From the NCBI RefSeq assembly GCF_002933315.1, contig NZ_PDKT01000001.1, positions 186,001 through 250,000 on the forward strand: DNA of 64,000 nt. Reading direction: 5' to 3'. The notes beneath the pieces are model-generated. The model made no database searches. It was given only the letters and a program-made list of their open reading frames with translations, and was not told the DNA's origin. The number at the start of each line of letters is the position of its first letter. Position 1 is the first letter of the stretch. The DNA comes from Candidatus Pantoea edessiphila (GTDB lineage: Bacteria > Pseudomonadota > Gammaproteobacteria > Enterobacterales > Enterobacteriaceae). Positions 1 to 10,277 of the stretch are shown piece by piece. A program made the position numbers and the translations under genes.

Positions 1-1
1 T

Positions 2-1045
2 TGTTTTTATCTATCTGAAATTTTATTAAAAATAGATCATAGAAAAAAAAATTCTTGTTTACAAGGCAGTATATTTTGTAAATCTGTAGAAGAATCACGA
101 CGATTACATATTAGGATTAAAAAATTGCAAAGCAAAATGTTACAAACATTTTCTAAATTACCCATAAAAAAAATTAAAAATATGCAACTTAAAATGAATC
201 AAAGTGATAAAGAATATTGTAATACAATAAATCAAATGCAAAAATCGATACGTTCAGGGGAAATATTTCAAGTAGTACCATCTCGTCGTTTTTATTTGCC
301 ATGTCCTTCTCCGTTAGCTGCATATAATATACTAAAAAATGACAACTTAAGTCCATATATGTTTTTCATGCAAGATAGAGATTTTTCATTATTTGGTGCA
401 TCTCCGGAAAGTTCACTAAAATATAGTGCCAATTCACGTCAAATAGAAATATATCCAATAGCAGGAACACGTCCTAGAGGACGTCATAGTGATAATTCTT
501 TAGATTTAGATCTTGATAGTCGTATTGAACTTGAAATGCGTACAAACCACAAAGAACTTTCAGAGCATCTAATGTTGGTTGATTTAGCACGTAGTGATTT
601 AGCTCGAGTTTGCATACCAGGCACTCGTTATATAGCTGATTTAACTAAAGTTGATCGTTATTCTTATGTAATGCATTTAGTCTCTCGAATTATAGGAACA
701 CTGAAATCAGATTTAGATGCATTACATGCATATCGAGCTTGTATGAATATGGGCACTCTTACTGGCGCACCTAAAGTACGTGCTATGCAATTAATAGCAG
801 CTGCAGAAGGTACTAGACGTGGTAGCTATGGTGGTTCAGTAGGATATTTAAATTCACAAGGTGATTTAGATACATGTATTGTTATTCGTTCTGCTTATGT
901 TGAAAATGGAATCGCTACAGTACAAGCTGGAGCTGGTATAGTTTTGGATTCTAACCCACAAGAAGAAGCAGATGAAAGCCTTAATAAGGCTAGAGCAGTA
1001 TTACGTGCTATTGCAACTGCACATCACTGTGAGGAAATATTTTAA
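2..1045 (+). CDS. trpE: Anthranilate synthase component I (5'-truncated by window edge)
   Basis: Chorismate-utilising large subunit of anthranilate synthase, the first committed step of tryptophan synthesis; it works with TrpG in the cytoplasm. The frame is open from base 2 to the TAA at 1043-1045 (347 residues visible). The stretch before the first possible start (TTG at 125) already matches E. coli TrpE (FYLSE near the window edge), so the gene begins outside the window and about 170 N-terminal residues, including the feedback-site region, are missing. The chorismate-binding core is intact: [51 protein letters not shown] and [11 protein letters not shown]. The stop overlaps the trpG start (TAATG), suggesting translational coupling. 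Identification is near certain; only the start is unseen. Confidence 0.97.
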   Translation, partial: CFYLSEILLKIDHRKKNSCLQGSIFCKSVEESRRLHIRIKKLQSKMLQTFSKLPIKKIKNMQLKMNQSDKEYCNTINQMQKSIRSGEIFQVVPSRRFYLPCPSPLAAYNILKNDNLSPYMFFMQDRDFSLFGASPESSLKYSANSRQIEIYPIAGTRPRGRHSDNSLDLDLDSRIELEMRTNHKELSEHLMLVDLARSDLARVCIPGTRYIADLTKVDRYSYVMHLVSRIIGTLKSDLDALHAYRACMNMGTLTGAPKVRAMQLIAAAEGTRRGSYGGSVGYLNSQGDLDTCIVIRSAYVENGIATVQAGAGIVLDSNPQEEADESLNKARAVLRAIATAHHCEEIF

Positions 1046-1626
1046 TGGCTAATATCTTACTGATTGATAATATCGATTCTTTTACGTATAACTTTGTTGA
1101 TCAATTAAGAATTTTTAACCATAAGGTATGTATTTATAGAAATAATGTCCATGTTAATATATTAATAGATCAAATTCATAACATGAAACATCCTATTCTT
1201 GTTTTATCAGCTGGACCTGGATCACCTAAATATGCTGGTTGTATGTTAGAAATAATTAAAGAATTTTGTGGATATATTCCAATTATAGGTATTTGCCTTG
1301 GTCATCAAGCTATTATAGAATTTTATGGAGGTAATGTTTGTCAATCAGGAGAAATATTACATGGAAAAAGTTCTTTGATAGATCACGATGGAAAGGATAT
1401 GTTTCAAGATCTCATGAATCCAATGTCAGTTGCACGTTATCATTCCTTAGTAGGTATTAATATACCATCATGTCTCACTATAAACGCTAAATATAAAAAT
1501 ATGGTCATGGCAGTAAGAAATAATACAGATAGAGTATGTGGATTTCAATTTCATCCTGAATCTATATTAACTATGCAGGGGGCACGTTTAATTAAACAAA
1601 CATTAAATTGGGCATTGATAAAATAA
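1045..1626 (+). CDS. trpG: Anthranilate synthase component II, glutamine amidotransferase
   Basis: Class I glutamine amidotransferase that hydrolyses glutamine and passes ammonia to TrpE. It has 193 residues. The nucleophile elbow GICLGHQ (Cys about residue 83) and the HPES motif with its catalytic His and Glu near residue 170 are present. The start ATG overlaps the trpE stop by one base. In E. coli this domain is fused to TrpD; here it ends with its own TAA at 1624-1626, followed by 14 bases and the separate trpD start in a different frame. The unfused state also occurs in Serratia-type enterics (family knowledge), so it is probably ancestral rather than a break. Second gene of the trp operon. 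Confidence 0.97.
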   Translation: MANILLIDNIDSFTYNFVDQLRIFNHKVCIYRNNVHVNILIDQIHNMKHPILVLSAGPGSPKYAGCMLEIIKEFCGYIPIIGICLGHQAIIEFYGGNVCQSGEILHGKSSLIDHDGKDMFQDLMNPMSVARYHSLVGINIPSCLTINAKYKNMVMAVRNNTDRVCGFQFHPESILTMQGARLIKQTLNWALIK

Positions 1627-1640
1627 AAGTGGAGATAAAT

Positions 1641-2639
1641 ATGAATGCTATTTTAGATAAACTTTATCATGCAAGGATTCTTACCGAGCTAGAAACTTAT
1701 AAGTTATTTGAAGCTATCATTCATGGTCAACTTAATCAATCACAGTTAGCAAGTGCTTTAATTGCAATGAAAATACGTGGGGAAACTCAAGAAGAAATTT
1801 TTGGTGCATTAAATGCTTTATTAGATAATATAAAACCATTTCCTCGTCCAGAATATATATTTGCAGATATAGTTGGAACAGGTGGAGATTTAAGTAGAAG
1901 TATAAATATTTCTACAGCTAGTGCTATTGTAGCAGCATCTTGCGGTTTAAAAATAGTTAAACATGGTAGTAAAGGTACATCTAGTAATTTTGGTTCGTCT
2001 GAAATGTTAACATCATTAGGAATAAATTTAAATATTTCATCAAATAAAGCACGTAAGATGTTAGATGATTTAAATATTTGTTTTCTATTTGCGCCAAAAT
2101 ATCATACTGGATTTTGTCATGCAATACAGGTTCGTCAGCAATTAAAAACTAGTACTATGTTTAATATATTAGGACCATTAGTTAATCCAGCACGTCCACC
2201 TTTGTCTGTTATCGGTGTATATAGTCCAAAACTTTTATTGCCAATTGCTAATATATTAAAATTAATGGATTATCAGCGTGCAATAGTAGTTCATGGAGGT
2301 GGTATGGATGAAGTAGTTTTACATGATGTAAATCATATTGCTGAACTACACAATGGTAAAATTACATTATATAGCTTAAAAGCTGAAGATTTCGGATTTG
2401 ATTTTCATTCAAAAAAATTATTAACTGTAAACACTCCAGAAGATAATCGCAATATTTTTATAGAATTACTTAAAGGTAATGGTCAAAAATCACATGAAGA
2501 AACTGTTGCTGTTAATGTAGCTATGCTTCTTAAGATTTTTGGTAATGAAAATTTAAATGATAATGCACAATATGCACTTAACATTATTCGGAGTGGAAAA
2601 GTATATAAACTTTTATTAGATCTGTCATCAAGAGGATAA
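1641..2639 (+). CDS. trpD: Anthranilate phosphoribosyltransferase
   Basis: Transfers the phosphoribosyl group of PRPP to anthranilate, the second step of tryptophan synthesis. It has 332 residues from the ATG at 1641. An upstream in-frame TTG at 1608 lies inside trpG and is unlikely; the ATG at 1641 has GGAGAT just upstream and its N-terminus (MNAILDKLYHAR) matches the start of the E. coli TrpD domain (ILEKLYQAQ). The PRPP/anthranilate site motif DIVGTGGD, followed by INISTASA and KHGSKGTSS, is seen around residues 75-115; KYHTGFCHA and FNILGPLVNP follow. It is free-standing rather than fused to TrpG as in E. coli. Only two bases separate it from trpCF. Confidence 0.96.
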   Translation: MNAILDKLYHARILTELETYKLFEAIIHGQLNQSQLASALIAMKIRGETQEEIFGALNALLDNIKPFPRPEYIFADIVGTGGDLSRSINISTASAIVAASCGLKIVKHGSKGTSSNFGSSEMLTSLGINLNISSNKARKMLDDLNICFLFAPKYHTGFCHAIQVRQQLKTSTMFNILGPLVNPARPPLSVIGVYSPKLLLPIANILKLMDYQRAIVVHGGGMDEVVLHDVNHIAELHNGKITLYSLKAEDFGFDFHSKKLLTVNTPEDNRNIFIELLKGNGQKSHEETVAVNVAMLLKIFGNENLNDNAQYALNIIRSGKVYKLLLDLSSRG

Positions 2640-2641
2640 AT

Positions 2642-4000
2642 ATGCAAGGTATTTTCAATAAAATTATTCAGGATAAAACAGTTTGGATTGAAAAACGCAA
2701 AAAGAAGCAACCGCTTATTAGTTTTCAAAAAAAGATTAAACCTTCAAATCGTAATTTCTATGATGCACTAAGAGGACCAAATACCAAATTTATTCTTGAG
2801 TGTAAAAAAGCATCACCATCAAAAGGATTGATTAGAAAAGGTTTTAATCCTTTAAAAATAGCTAGTGTTTATAGGCATTATGCATCCGTAGTTTCTGTTT
2901 TAACTGATGAAAAATATTTTCAAGGAGATTTTTCTTTCCTCTCAATAGTTAGTTCTGCTATTAAACAACCAGTTCTTTGTAAAGATTTTGTCATCGATCC
3001 TTATCAAATTTATCTAGCACGTAATTACTATGCTGATGCTATTTTATTAATGTTATCTATTTTAGATGATAAACAATATTGTCAATTTGTATCAATTGCT
3101 AATGAACTAAATATGGGAGTATTAACGGAAGTTAGTAATAAACAAGAAATTGATCGTGCAATTTCCCTTAAAGCAAAAGTTATAGGTATTAACAATCGTA
3201 ACTTTCAAGATTTTTCAGTTGATTTAGAACGTACAAATCAGTTAATTTCATATATTCCACAAGGTGAAATAGTCATTAGTGAATCTGGAATTAATAATTA
3301 TTCTGATATTAGAAAGTTAAGCCATTTAGTTAATGGATTTTTAATTGGTTCTAAATTAATGGAAGAAGATAACCTTGAAATTGCAATTCGTCGCATGCTG
3401 CTAGGGAATAATAAGGTATGTGGTCTGTCTCGTTCTGAAGATGCATATGCAGCATATAATTCAGGTGCCATTTTTGGGGGATTAATTTTTGTTGAAGGAT
3501 CTCCGCGTAAAATAAATATGATACAAGCCAAAAGAATAGTAGCTAATACACCTCTTCAATATGTGGGTGTATACAGAAATACTGATATTAGTGAAATTGT
3601 AACAAGTACATTTAAACTTGGTCTATCAGTTATTCAGTTAAATGGAAATGAAAATCAAGATTTTATCAATAAACTACGTAATGAATTACCTCCTCATGTA
3701 CAAATTTGGAAAACTTTAAGTGTATACGATAAGCTTCCAGAACGTAATTTATCAAAAATCGATTGTTACATATTCGATAATAAGCAAGGAGGTTCAGGAC
3801 AAAGTTTTAATTGGGATTTGCTTAACAATCAAGTGCTTGACAATGTAATATTAGCTGGTGGATTAAATGTAAATAATTGTATGATAGCTTCTAAAATAGG
3901 TTGTTTTGGACTTGACTTTAATTCAGGAATTGAAAGTGCTCCTGGTATTAAAGATCTAAATAAAATTCAATCTGTATTTAAAATAATTCGTGATTATTAA
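2642..4000 (+). CDS. trpC: Bifunctional indole-3-glycerol-phosphate synthase / phosphoribosylanthranilate isomerase
   Basis: Fused TrpC-TrpF of the enteric type, 452 residues (E. coli TrpC 453). The N-terminal TIM barrel (about 1-255) is indole-glycerol-phosphate synthase, with the signature ECKKASPSKG carrying the catalytic Lys/Ser region, then LCKDFVIDPYQI and VISESGI. The C-terminal barrel (about 256-452) is PRA isomerase, with NKVCGLSRSEDA, LQYVGVYRN, VIQLNGNE and GLDFNSGIE. The two domains catalyse consecutive-pathway steps between phosphoribosylanthranilate and indole-glycerol phosphate. Both look complete with no interruption at the domain junction. It lies two bases after trpD and 43 bases before trpB. 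Confidence 0.97.
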   Translation: MQGIFNKIIQDKTVWIEKRKKKQPLISFQKKIKPSNRNFYDALRGPNTKFILECKKASPSKGLIRKGFNPLKIASVYRHYASVVSVLTDEKYFQGDFSFLSIVSSAIKQPVLCKDFVIDPYQIYLARNYYADAILLMLSILDDKQYCQFVSIANELNMGVLTEVSNKQEIDRAISLKAKVIGINNRNFQDFSVDLERTNQLISYIPQGEIVISESGINNYSDIRKLSHLVNGFLIGSKLMEEDNLEIAIRRMLLGNNKVCGLSRSEDAYAAYNSGAIFGGLIFVEGSPRKINMIQAKRIVANTPLQYVGVYRNTDISEIVTSTFKLGLSVIQLNGNENQDFINKLRNELPPHVQIWKTLSVYDKLPERNLSKIDCYIFDNKQGGSGQSFNWDLLNNQVLDNVILAGGLNVNNCMIASKIGCFGLDFNSGIESAPGIKDLNKIQSVFKIIRDY

Positions 4001-4043
4001 AAAAATAGTTAACCATAACATTCCTTAATAAAGGGAATAAAAC

Positions 4044-5234
4044 ATGACTTTATTAGATCCTTATTTTGGTGAATTTGGTGGCATGTATGTACCGCAAATA
4101 TTAATGCCAGCTCTTTTACAACTTGAAGAAGCATTTATTGCTACACAGAGTGATAGTACATTCCAATTTACTTTTAATGAATTATTAAAGAATTATGCAG
4201 GTCGTCCTACTCCATTAACACTGTGTAAAAATTTAACAAAAGGTACAAAAACTAATTTATATTTGAAACGTGAGGATTTATTACATGGTGGTGCTCATAA
4301 GACAAACCAAGTTTTAGGGCAAGGTTTATTAGCTAAAAAAATGGGGAAAAATAAAATCATTGCTGAAACTGGTGCTGGTCAACACGGCGTAGCTGTAGCG
4401 ATTACATGTGCGTTATTAAATATGAAATGTAATATTTACATGGGAGCTAAAGATATAGATCGACAATCAACTAATGTATTACGTATGCGTCTTATGGGTG
4501 CTAAAGTAATTCCAGTTAATATTGGAGCTGGAACTTTGAAAGATGCTTGTAATGAAGCATTACGCGAATGGTCTGATACATATCAAAATACACATTATAT
4601 ACTTGGTACAGCTGCGGGACCTCATCCTTTTCCAACTATAGTACGTGAATTTCAACGAATGATAGGTAAAGAAACTAAAGAACAAATATTGAAACAAGAA
4701 GGTCGTTTACCAGATATAGTTATTGCTTGTGTGGGTGGTGGATCTAATGCAATAGGTATGTTTGCTGATTTTATTCAAGATCAAAAAGTAGAATTAATTG
4801 GTGTTGAACCTGCAGGATATGGTATTGAATCAGGTCAACATGGTGCTCCAATTCAACATGGTAGTACAGGCATATATTTCGGAATGAAATCACCTATGTT
4901 ACAAACAGATGATGGTCAAATCAAACAATCTTATTCCATTTCTGCTGGTTTAGATTTCCCTTCAGTTGGTCCTCAACATGCACATTTAAATAGTATAGGA
5001 CGCGCTAATTACGTGTCAATTACAGATAAGGAAGCCATAATAGCATTTAAAAAATTGTGTATTTTAGAAGGAATTATTCCGGCATTGGAATCTTCACATG
5101 CTTTAGCTTATGCTTTAAAAATTATAAATTTAAATCCACAAAAGAAACAGCTTGTAGTGGTAAATATCTCTGGTCGAGGTGATAAAGATCTTTCTATTGT
5201 TAACGATTTTCTCAAATTTCATAAGGAGATATGA
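4044..5234 (+). CDS. trpB: Tryptophan synthase beta chain
   Basis: PLP enzyme that condenses indole with serine to tryptophan in the alpha2-beta2 complex with TrpA. It has 396 residues (E. coli 397). The PLP lysine is in GGAHKTNQ (Lys86); the PLP-phosphate loop [10 protein letters not shown] and the ammonium/indole-site motif ETGAGQHG are present. The start ATG at 4044 is preceded by AAAGGGAA, which can fold against ATTCC at 4020-4024. The stop TGA overlaps the trpA start. It carries all the residues one expects of an active enzyme. Confidence 0.98.
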   Translation: MTLLDPYFGEFGGMYVPQILMPALLQLEEAFIATQSDSTFQFTFNELLKNYAGRPTPLTLCKNLTKGTKTNLYLKREDLLHGGAHKTNQVLGQGLLAKKMGKNKIIAETGAGQHGVAVAITCALLNMKCNIYMGAKDIDRQSTNVLRMRLMGAKVIPVNIGAGTLKDACNEALREWSDTYQNTHYILGTAAGPHPFPTIVREFQRMIGKETKEQILKQEGRLPDIVIACVGGGSNAIGMFADFIQDQKVELIGVEPAGYGIESGQHGAPIQHGSTGIYFGMKSPMLQTDDGQIKQSYSISAGLDFPSVGPQHAHLNSIGRANYVSITDKEAIIAFKKLCILEGIIPALESSHALAYALKIINLNPQKKQLVVVNISGRGDKDLSIVNDFLKFHKEI

Positions 5235-6046
5235 TGAAACGTTATAAAAAGCTTTTTAGTAAGTTAAAAAACAAAAAAGAAGGTGCATTTTTTCCTTTTA
5301 TTGTTTTGGGAGATCCATCGCCAACATTATCATTGAAAATTATAGATGCTTTAGTTGAAGGCGGAGCAGATGGCCTAGAATTAGGTATTCCTTTTTCTGA
5401 CCCAATAGCGGATGGTCCAATTATTCAAAATGCTAATTTACGTGCATTTAATTCAGGAATTAATGTTTCAAAATGTTTTGAAATAATTTCTAATATACGT
5501 CATAAATATCATGAATTACCTATTGGATTATTAATTTATGCTAACCTTATTTTTTCCAATGGAATTGAAAATTTTTATATTCATTGCTCTAAATTAGATA
5601 TCGATTCAGTTTTAATTGCTGATGTACCAATAGAAGAATCCAAGCCATTTAGTCAAATAGCATTAAAATATAACATAAATCCAATATTTATTTGTCCTCC
5701 AAATCCTGGAGATAAGTTATTACGTGATATATCATCTAATAGTTATGGATATGTTTATCTATTATCTCGTACAGGTGTAACTGGTATTGAAAAACCTGCA
5801 AATTTGACATCTCGACTTTTAATAAATAAGTTCCGTTTATATAATTCACCTCCATTAATGCAAGGTTTTGGTATTTCTAATGTTAATCAAGTTAGTAAAA
5901 TTATTTCAAGTGGAGTTGATGGTATAATTATTGGTTCCGCCATTGTAAAAATTATCGAAAATTATTTTAGACAAACTGATTTAATGCTTAATAAATTGAA
6001 AATTATGTCTAATAATTTTAAATCTGCTAGCCTTAATATCACTTAA
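5234..6046 (+). CDS. trpA: Tryptophan synthase alpha chain
   Basis: Cleaves indole-3-glycerol phosphate to indole, which is channelled to TrpB. The TIM barrel has 270 residues (E. coli 268). The catalytic Glu lies in GLELGIPFSDP and the catalytic Asp in the same loop (IADGP); the phosphate-binding end IIGSAIV is intact. Two adjacent ATGs occur at 5231 and 5234. I prefer 5234 because it gives MKRYKKLF, aligned with E. coli MERYESLF, and because it forms the TGATG-type overlap with the trpB stop that enterics use for coupling. AGGAG lies upstream at 5224-5228. Last gene of the trp operon. Confidence 0.97.
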   Translation: MKRYKKLFSKLKNKKEGAFFPFIVLGDPSPTLSLKIIDALVEGGADGLELGIPFSDPIADGPIIQNANLRAFNSGINVSKCFEIISNIRHKYHELPIGLLIYANLIFSNGIENFYIHCSKLDIDSVLIADVPIEESKPFSQIALKYNINPIFICPPNPGDKLLRDISSNSYGYVYLLSRTGVTGIEKPANLTSRLLINKFRLYNSPPLMQGFGISNVNQVSKIISSGVDGIIIGSAIVKIIENYFRQTDLMLNKLKIMSNNFKSASLNIT

Positions 6047-6103
6047 AATAAATAAAATTTATATGTTTAATGATTAATTTTTTGAATATTATAAGGAGTT
6101 AAT

Positions 6104-6850
6104 ATGCAAATCACGGCAAATTCTTTATACCGTGACAGTAGGAATTTTTTTCAACATCAATTGATAACGTTGATATTAATTGCTTTATTAGCTGCTGCTG
6201 CTGATAGTATTTTGATACACTGTCTAATAAACAATAACACTGAACAGTTAATAATATCCGAACGAAACAATATTCAAGATTATTCTTCATTTAAAATGAT
6301 CAACAATATATCATCAGAACAAAAATATAAATTACTGCGTAATTTTATACTAGTTAATTTTTGTGAATTAGTTGGTAATACCTTCTTATTAGGAGGTGTT
6401 CTTTATTTAATTCCTGCTGTTTCTAAGAAAAAACAAGTGAGCCTATCAGGTGCCATGAATGAACTCATTTCATTTCTGCCTAACCTTATAGTTTTAATTT
6501 TGCTAATAAATATAATAACACAAATTGGGTTTATGATGTTAATTTTCCCAGGAATTTTGTTAACTGCTTTATTATCAATGTCTCCAATAATATTGGTAAA
6601 CGATAAAATAGGAATTTTTGAATCAATAAACAATAGTATTAATATAGTATTAAAAAATATAAATATAATCGCTCCTGTAATTACTTTATGCTTATTAAGC
6701 AAAATAATTTGTATAATATTTTTTTCTTTTATGTCAATGTTTTCAGAAAATTTAATGTTATTTTTATTTATTGTTGTAAAAAATTTAATTATCACTTTTA
6801 TGATAGTTTATTTATATAGGTTCTATATATTATTAAATAAACAATTTTAA
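6104..6850 (+). CDS. yciC: UPF0259 family inner-membrane protein YciC
   Basis: Orthologue of E. coli YciC, an inner-membrane protein of unproven function (248 residues against 247). The N-terminus MQITANSLYRDSRNFF corresponds to MSITAQSVYRDTGNFF of E. coli. Hydrophobic segments are visible near residues 20-40, 85-105, 120-165, 185-215 and 220-240, so it is polytopic. ATAAGGAG precedes the ATG. It sits downstream of trpA and upstream of cls, as in E. coli, where yciB, yciA, tonB and yciI lie between yciC and cls; those are gone here. No active-site motif is known for the family. The identification is firm, the role unknown. Confidence 0.93.
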   Translation: MQITANSLYRDSRNFFQHQLITLILIALLAAAADSILIHCLINNNTEQLIISERNNIQDYSSFKMINNISSEQKYKLLRNFILVNFCELVGNTFLLGGVLYLIPAVSKKKQVSLSGAMNELISFLPNLIVLILLINIITQIGFMMLIFPGILLTALLSMSPIILVNDKIGIFESINNSINIVLKNINIIAPVITLCLLSKIICIIFFSFMSMFSENLMLFLFIVVKNLIITFMIVYLYRFYILLNKQF

Positions 6851-7350
6851 TATTATTAAATTAAGTAATTTTTAGATTGAGCAAATATCTATTATATTTT
6901 CAGTAAATTCATCAAAAAAATAATAATTTTAATATTTTTATTTGTGAATGAAGTGTGATATTTTGGATAATTTATTATTATATTTAAAATAAAATACTTA
7001 ACATTAGTAATATTTTGTAGTAATCTTTTTAAAATAAGATTATTTTACTTAAAATGATAATATATAATACTTAATTAATATAATTTTTTTCAACAAAATA
7101 ATTGTTGACTTATTTACTTAAAAAAGTAATAACCTATTGCTATATTTATCAAATGCTTATTTTATCAAAAAGAACAAATGCTAAGTTTTATAAACAAAGG
7201 ATGATTAATCTATTTTTTATTTTAAATAATATACTTTTACTTCTTTTTAAAGCAATTATCCAATAATTAATTTCTTAATTTAATAATATTGTGATAAATA
7301 TTTTTTAATTAATAATTATACATTAAAGCACTAAATAGGATATTAAATTA
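6851..7350. other. 500-bp non-coding gap where yciB-yciA-tonB-yciI stood
   Basis: No open frame with recognisable protein similarity is seen on either strand. By synteny with E. coli this interval would have held yciB, yciA, tonB and yciI; I cannot read any remnant of them. One stem-loop, TAATCTT (7021-7027) with AAGATTA (7036-7042), is followed by a T-rich stretch and could end yciC transcripts. The rest is very AT-rich. Confidence 0.5.
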
Positions 7351-8810
7351 ATGATTAGCTTTTATAAGCTTATAGATTTTTTTTTCTTTTCATTTATTGG
7401 TTATTAATAGCTAATGTTACTTTAAGAATACTGATGAAACGTCGAGCTGTTAATTCATCAATAGTTTGGTTATTGGTTATATATGGTATCCCTATAGTAG
7501 GTATAGTTACCTATCTATCCTTTGGTGAATTATATCTTGAAAAAAATAGAATTAAAAGAATGCGTTCTACATGGATACATACTAATAACTTTCTTAAACA
7601 ACTTAAAAAAAGACAAGAAATTTTTACAACAGAGCATAGTACTGTTGCACATTCATTATTTCAACTTTGCAATAATAGACAAGGCGTTCCTGGAATTAAA
7701 GGTAATAAATTAAAATTAATATCTGATCCAAATGATATCATAAAATCTTTAATTAATGATATCAAAATTGCGCGTCATAATATAGAAATGATATTTTATA
7801 TATGGCATCCAGGTGGATTAGCTGATGAAGTTGCTGAATCTTTAATAAAAGCAGCTTATCGTGGAGTAAAGTGTCGATTATTATTAGATTCTGCTGGAAG
7901 TATATCATTCTTTCGTAGTAACTGGGTAAAAAAAATGCGTAATGCTGGTATTGAAGTAATAGAAGCACTAAAGATAAGTGTATTACAATTTTTTTTACGT
8001 CGAATTGATTTACGTCAACATCGTAAATTAGTATTAATAGATAACTATACTGCTTATACTGGCAGTATGAATTTAGTAGATCCTTGTTTTTTTAAACAAA
8101 ATATTGGTATTGGCCAATGGATAGATTTAATGGTACGTATAGAAGGACCTATTTCTATATTTATCAGCATTATTTTCAATTGTGATTGGGAAATAGAAAC
8201 AGGAAATCGTATTTTACCTATTTATGAAAATAAACATATAAATAATATACATGAAAAAAACTCCTGTGTTGCTCAAATAGTTGCATCTGGTCCTAGTGTT
8301 CCTAAAGATATTATGCACCAATCACTTTTAACAGCTATATATTCGGCACACGAAAATTTAATTATGACTACACCTTATTTTGTTCCTAGTGAGGATTTAC
8401 TGCATGCATTATGTACTGCAGCATTAAGAGGTGTAAATGTTGATATTGTTATTCCACTAAACAATGATTCTACATTAGTTAGTTGGGCAAGTCGTGCATT
8501 TTTTAGTGAATTACTAGAAGCAGGTGTAAATATTTATCAATTTGAAGGGGGTTTATTACACACTAAAAGTATATTAGTAGATGGACAACTAACTTTATTA
8601 GGTACTTTTAATTTAGATATGCGGAGTATATGGCTCAATTTTGAAATAACTTTAATTATAGATGATCTTAATTTTGGTAATAATTTAGCTGATATTCAAC
8701 AAAGTTATATCGCTAGTTCAAGTTTAGTCGATAAAAAAACTTGGTCAAAACGTGCGTTTTGGAAAAAATTTCTAGAAATGATATTTTATTTATTTAGTCC
8801 TTTATTATAA
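7351..8810 (+). CDS. cls: Cardiolipin synthase A, with a -1 frameshift in a T9 tract near the N-terminus
   Basis: Phospholipase D-family enzyme that condenses two phosphatidylglycerols into cardiolipin at the inner membrane. The main frame is open from ATG 7434, but that codon aligns with residue 29 of E. coli ClsA. Upstream in the same frame the DNA still encodes [13 protein letters not shown], matching E. coli YWLLIAGVTLRIL, with no start codon. The remaining start, ATG 7351 (MISFYKLID, like MTTVYTLVS), is in another frame that ends at TAA 7405. A -1 shift in the nine T's at 7377-7385 joins them into 486 residues, exactly the E. coli length. Both HKD motifs ([19 protein letters not shown]) are intact. 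AGGA at 7337-7340 precedes ATG 7351. Slippage, ribosomal frameshifting, internal initiation at 7434 or a sequencing error are all possible. Confidence 0.9.
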
Positions 8811-9256
8811 AAGAAAGACTTACCTAATTATTAATTAAATAATAATATTACATTCATGTTACTTATTTAAGATATAATTTAATTTTTATATGTGTTTTAT
8901 AAATTTTTCCTTCTTAATTTTACTTATTAATAACTTTATTTTAACTGCAATTAATTTATTATAGTGAATATGTCAATAGTAATATTTAGTAAAACACAGA
9001 TTAATATAATTCTTACTTATTAAATATTAAATTTCAAAAAAATCATAATATTTTTAATAATATATTAAATAATAAATTATCATTCATATAATGATGACAA
9101 AAATATTTACTGTCAACTTTTAATTGAATAAATTTACATTAAATATAAGAGAAGTATACTAATATATTGAAATTTGATTATATCAGTAGTATCGTTCTTA
9201 AAAGAGTTTTCTCTAAACTAAATATATTAATTTAAATTACTAACTTAAAGAATATT
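8811..9256. other. 446-bp non-coding gap between cls and xthA
   Basis: No coding potential is recognised. A short hairpin ATCATT-CATAT-AATGAT at 9079-9095 and a small one, AGAG-TTTT-CTCT, near 9204 are visible. Both are weak and may be chance in such AT-rich DNA. The xthA promoter presumably lies in the last 150 bases, but I cannot place it with confidence. Confidence 0.4.
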
Positions 9257-10072
9257 ATGAAATTTATATCATTTAATGTTAATGGATTAAGATCTAGGAT
9301 ACATCAGATTAAAGAAATAATAAAATCTCATCAACCTGATGTAATAGGTTTACAAGAAACAAAAGTAGATGATAATATGTTTCCAATTAAAGATTTGACT
9401 ATTTTAGGATATAAGATATTTTTTTACGGTCAAAAAAGATATTATGGAGTTGCAATATTAACAAAAATAAATCCAATTGCAGTTCGTAGAGGATTGCCTA
9501 CTGATAATTTAAATGATGAACGCAGATTAATAACAATAGAAATTCCTACTCCTATTGGTATTATCACTATAGTAAATGGATATTTCCCACAAGGTGAAAA
9601 TCGTAATCATCCTACAAAATTTCCAGCTAAGAAAAAATTTTTCTCTGATATTAAAAAATATTTGATGAAACAATTAACAATTAGCAAATTTATTTTGATT
9701 ATGGGTGATATTAATATTACAAGCACTGATCTTGATATTGGGATAGGTGAAAAAAACAAAAAAAGATGGTTACAAATTGGTAAATGTGCATTTCTCCCAG
9801 AAGAACGTGAATGGATTAATAATTTGTTTAATTTAGGTTTAATAGATCTTTGGCGACAACAAAATCCAAAAGTAAATAATTGCTTTTCTTGGTTTGATTA
9901 CCGTTCAAAAGGTTTTAGTGAAAATCGTGGATTACGTATTGATTTATTACTAGCAACTAAAGAATTAGCATCTTACTGTGTAGAAACAGGAATTGATTAT
10001 AATATAAGAAATATGAATAAACCTTCGGATCATGCACCTATTTGGTCAAAATTTCAATTTTTTAATAAATAG
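9257..10072 (+). CDS. xthA: Exonuclease III (AP endonuclease)
   Basis: Mg-dependent 3'-5' exonuclease and class II AP endonuclease of base-excision repair. It has 271 residues (E. coli 268). The exonuclease-endonuclease-phosphatase fold motifs are in order: [10 protein letters not shown] (Asn), GLQETKVDD (catalytic Glu about residue 34), GYFPQGE, MGDINI (Asp/Asn near 151-153), [18 protein letters not shown] and the C-terminal KPSDHAPIW (catalytic Asp-His). It appears full-length and functional. It stands alone, with 446 and 205 bases of spacer on either side; the order xthA-sppA-gapA is that of E. coli with intervening genes lost. Confidence 0.97.
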   Translation: MKFISFNVNGLRSRIHQIKEIIKSHQPDVIGLQETKVDDNMFPIKDLTILGYKIFFYGQKRYYGVAILTKINPIAVRRGLPTDNLNDERRLITIEIPTPIGIITIVNGYFPQGENRNHPTKFPAKKKFFSDIKKYLMKQLTISKFILIMGDINITSTDLDIGIGEKNKKRWLQIGKCAFLPEEREWINNLFNLGLIDLWRQQNPKVNNCFSWFDYRSKGFSENRGLRIDLLLATKELASYCVETGIDYNIRNMNKPSDHAPIWSKFQFFNK

Positions 10073-10277
10073 CAGTTATTATATATTATTTAATAATTAT
10101 TAAAAGTTAACTTATTTGAAATATTAGATAAAAATATTTCACACAAAATTATTTGTTTTATAAATATTGTAAATAAATTTTAGATAAATGATTGTTTTTA
10201 CAAAAAACTAGTTATCATTTCCGTTAATTATTAAATAATTAAAATGATTTATAGTTTTATTTTTCATGGAGATATTT

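Noticed and set aside
6403-6795. 130-codon minus-strand frame opposite yciC
   Set aside because: It mirrors the hydrophobic codons of yciC, has no ribosome-binding site and no recognisable similarity.
7105-7146. TTGACT at 7105-7110 as a promoter -35 for cls
   Set aside because: No acceptable -10 lies 15-19 bases downstream; TATATT at 7141 is 30 bases away, so it is likely chance in AT-rich DNA.
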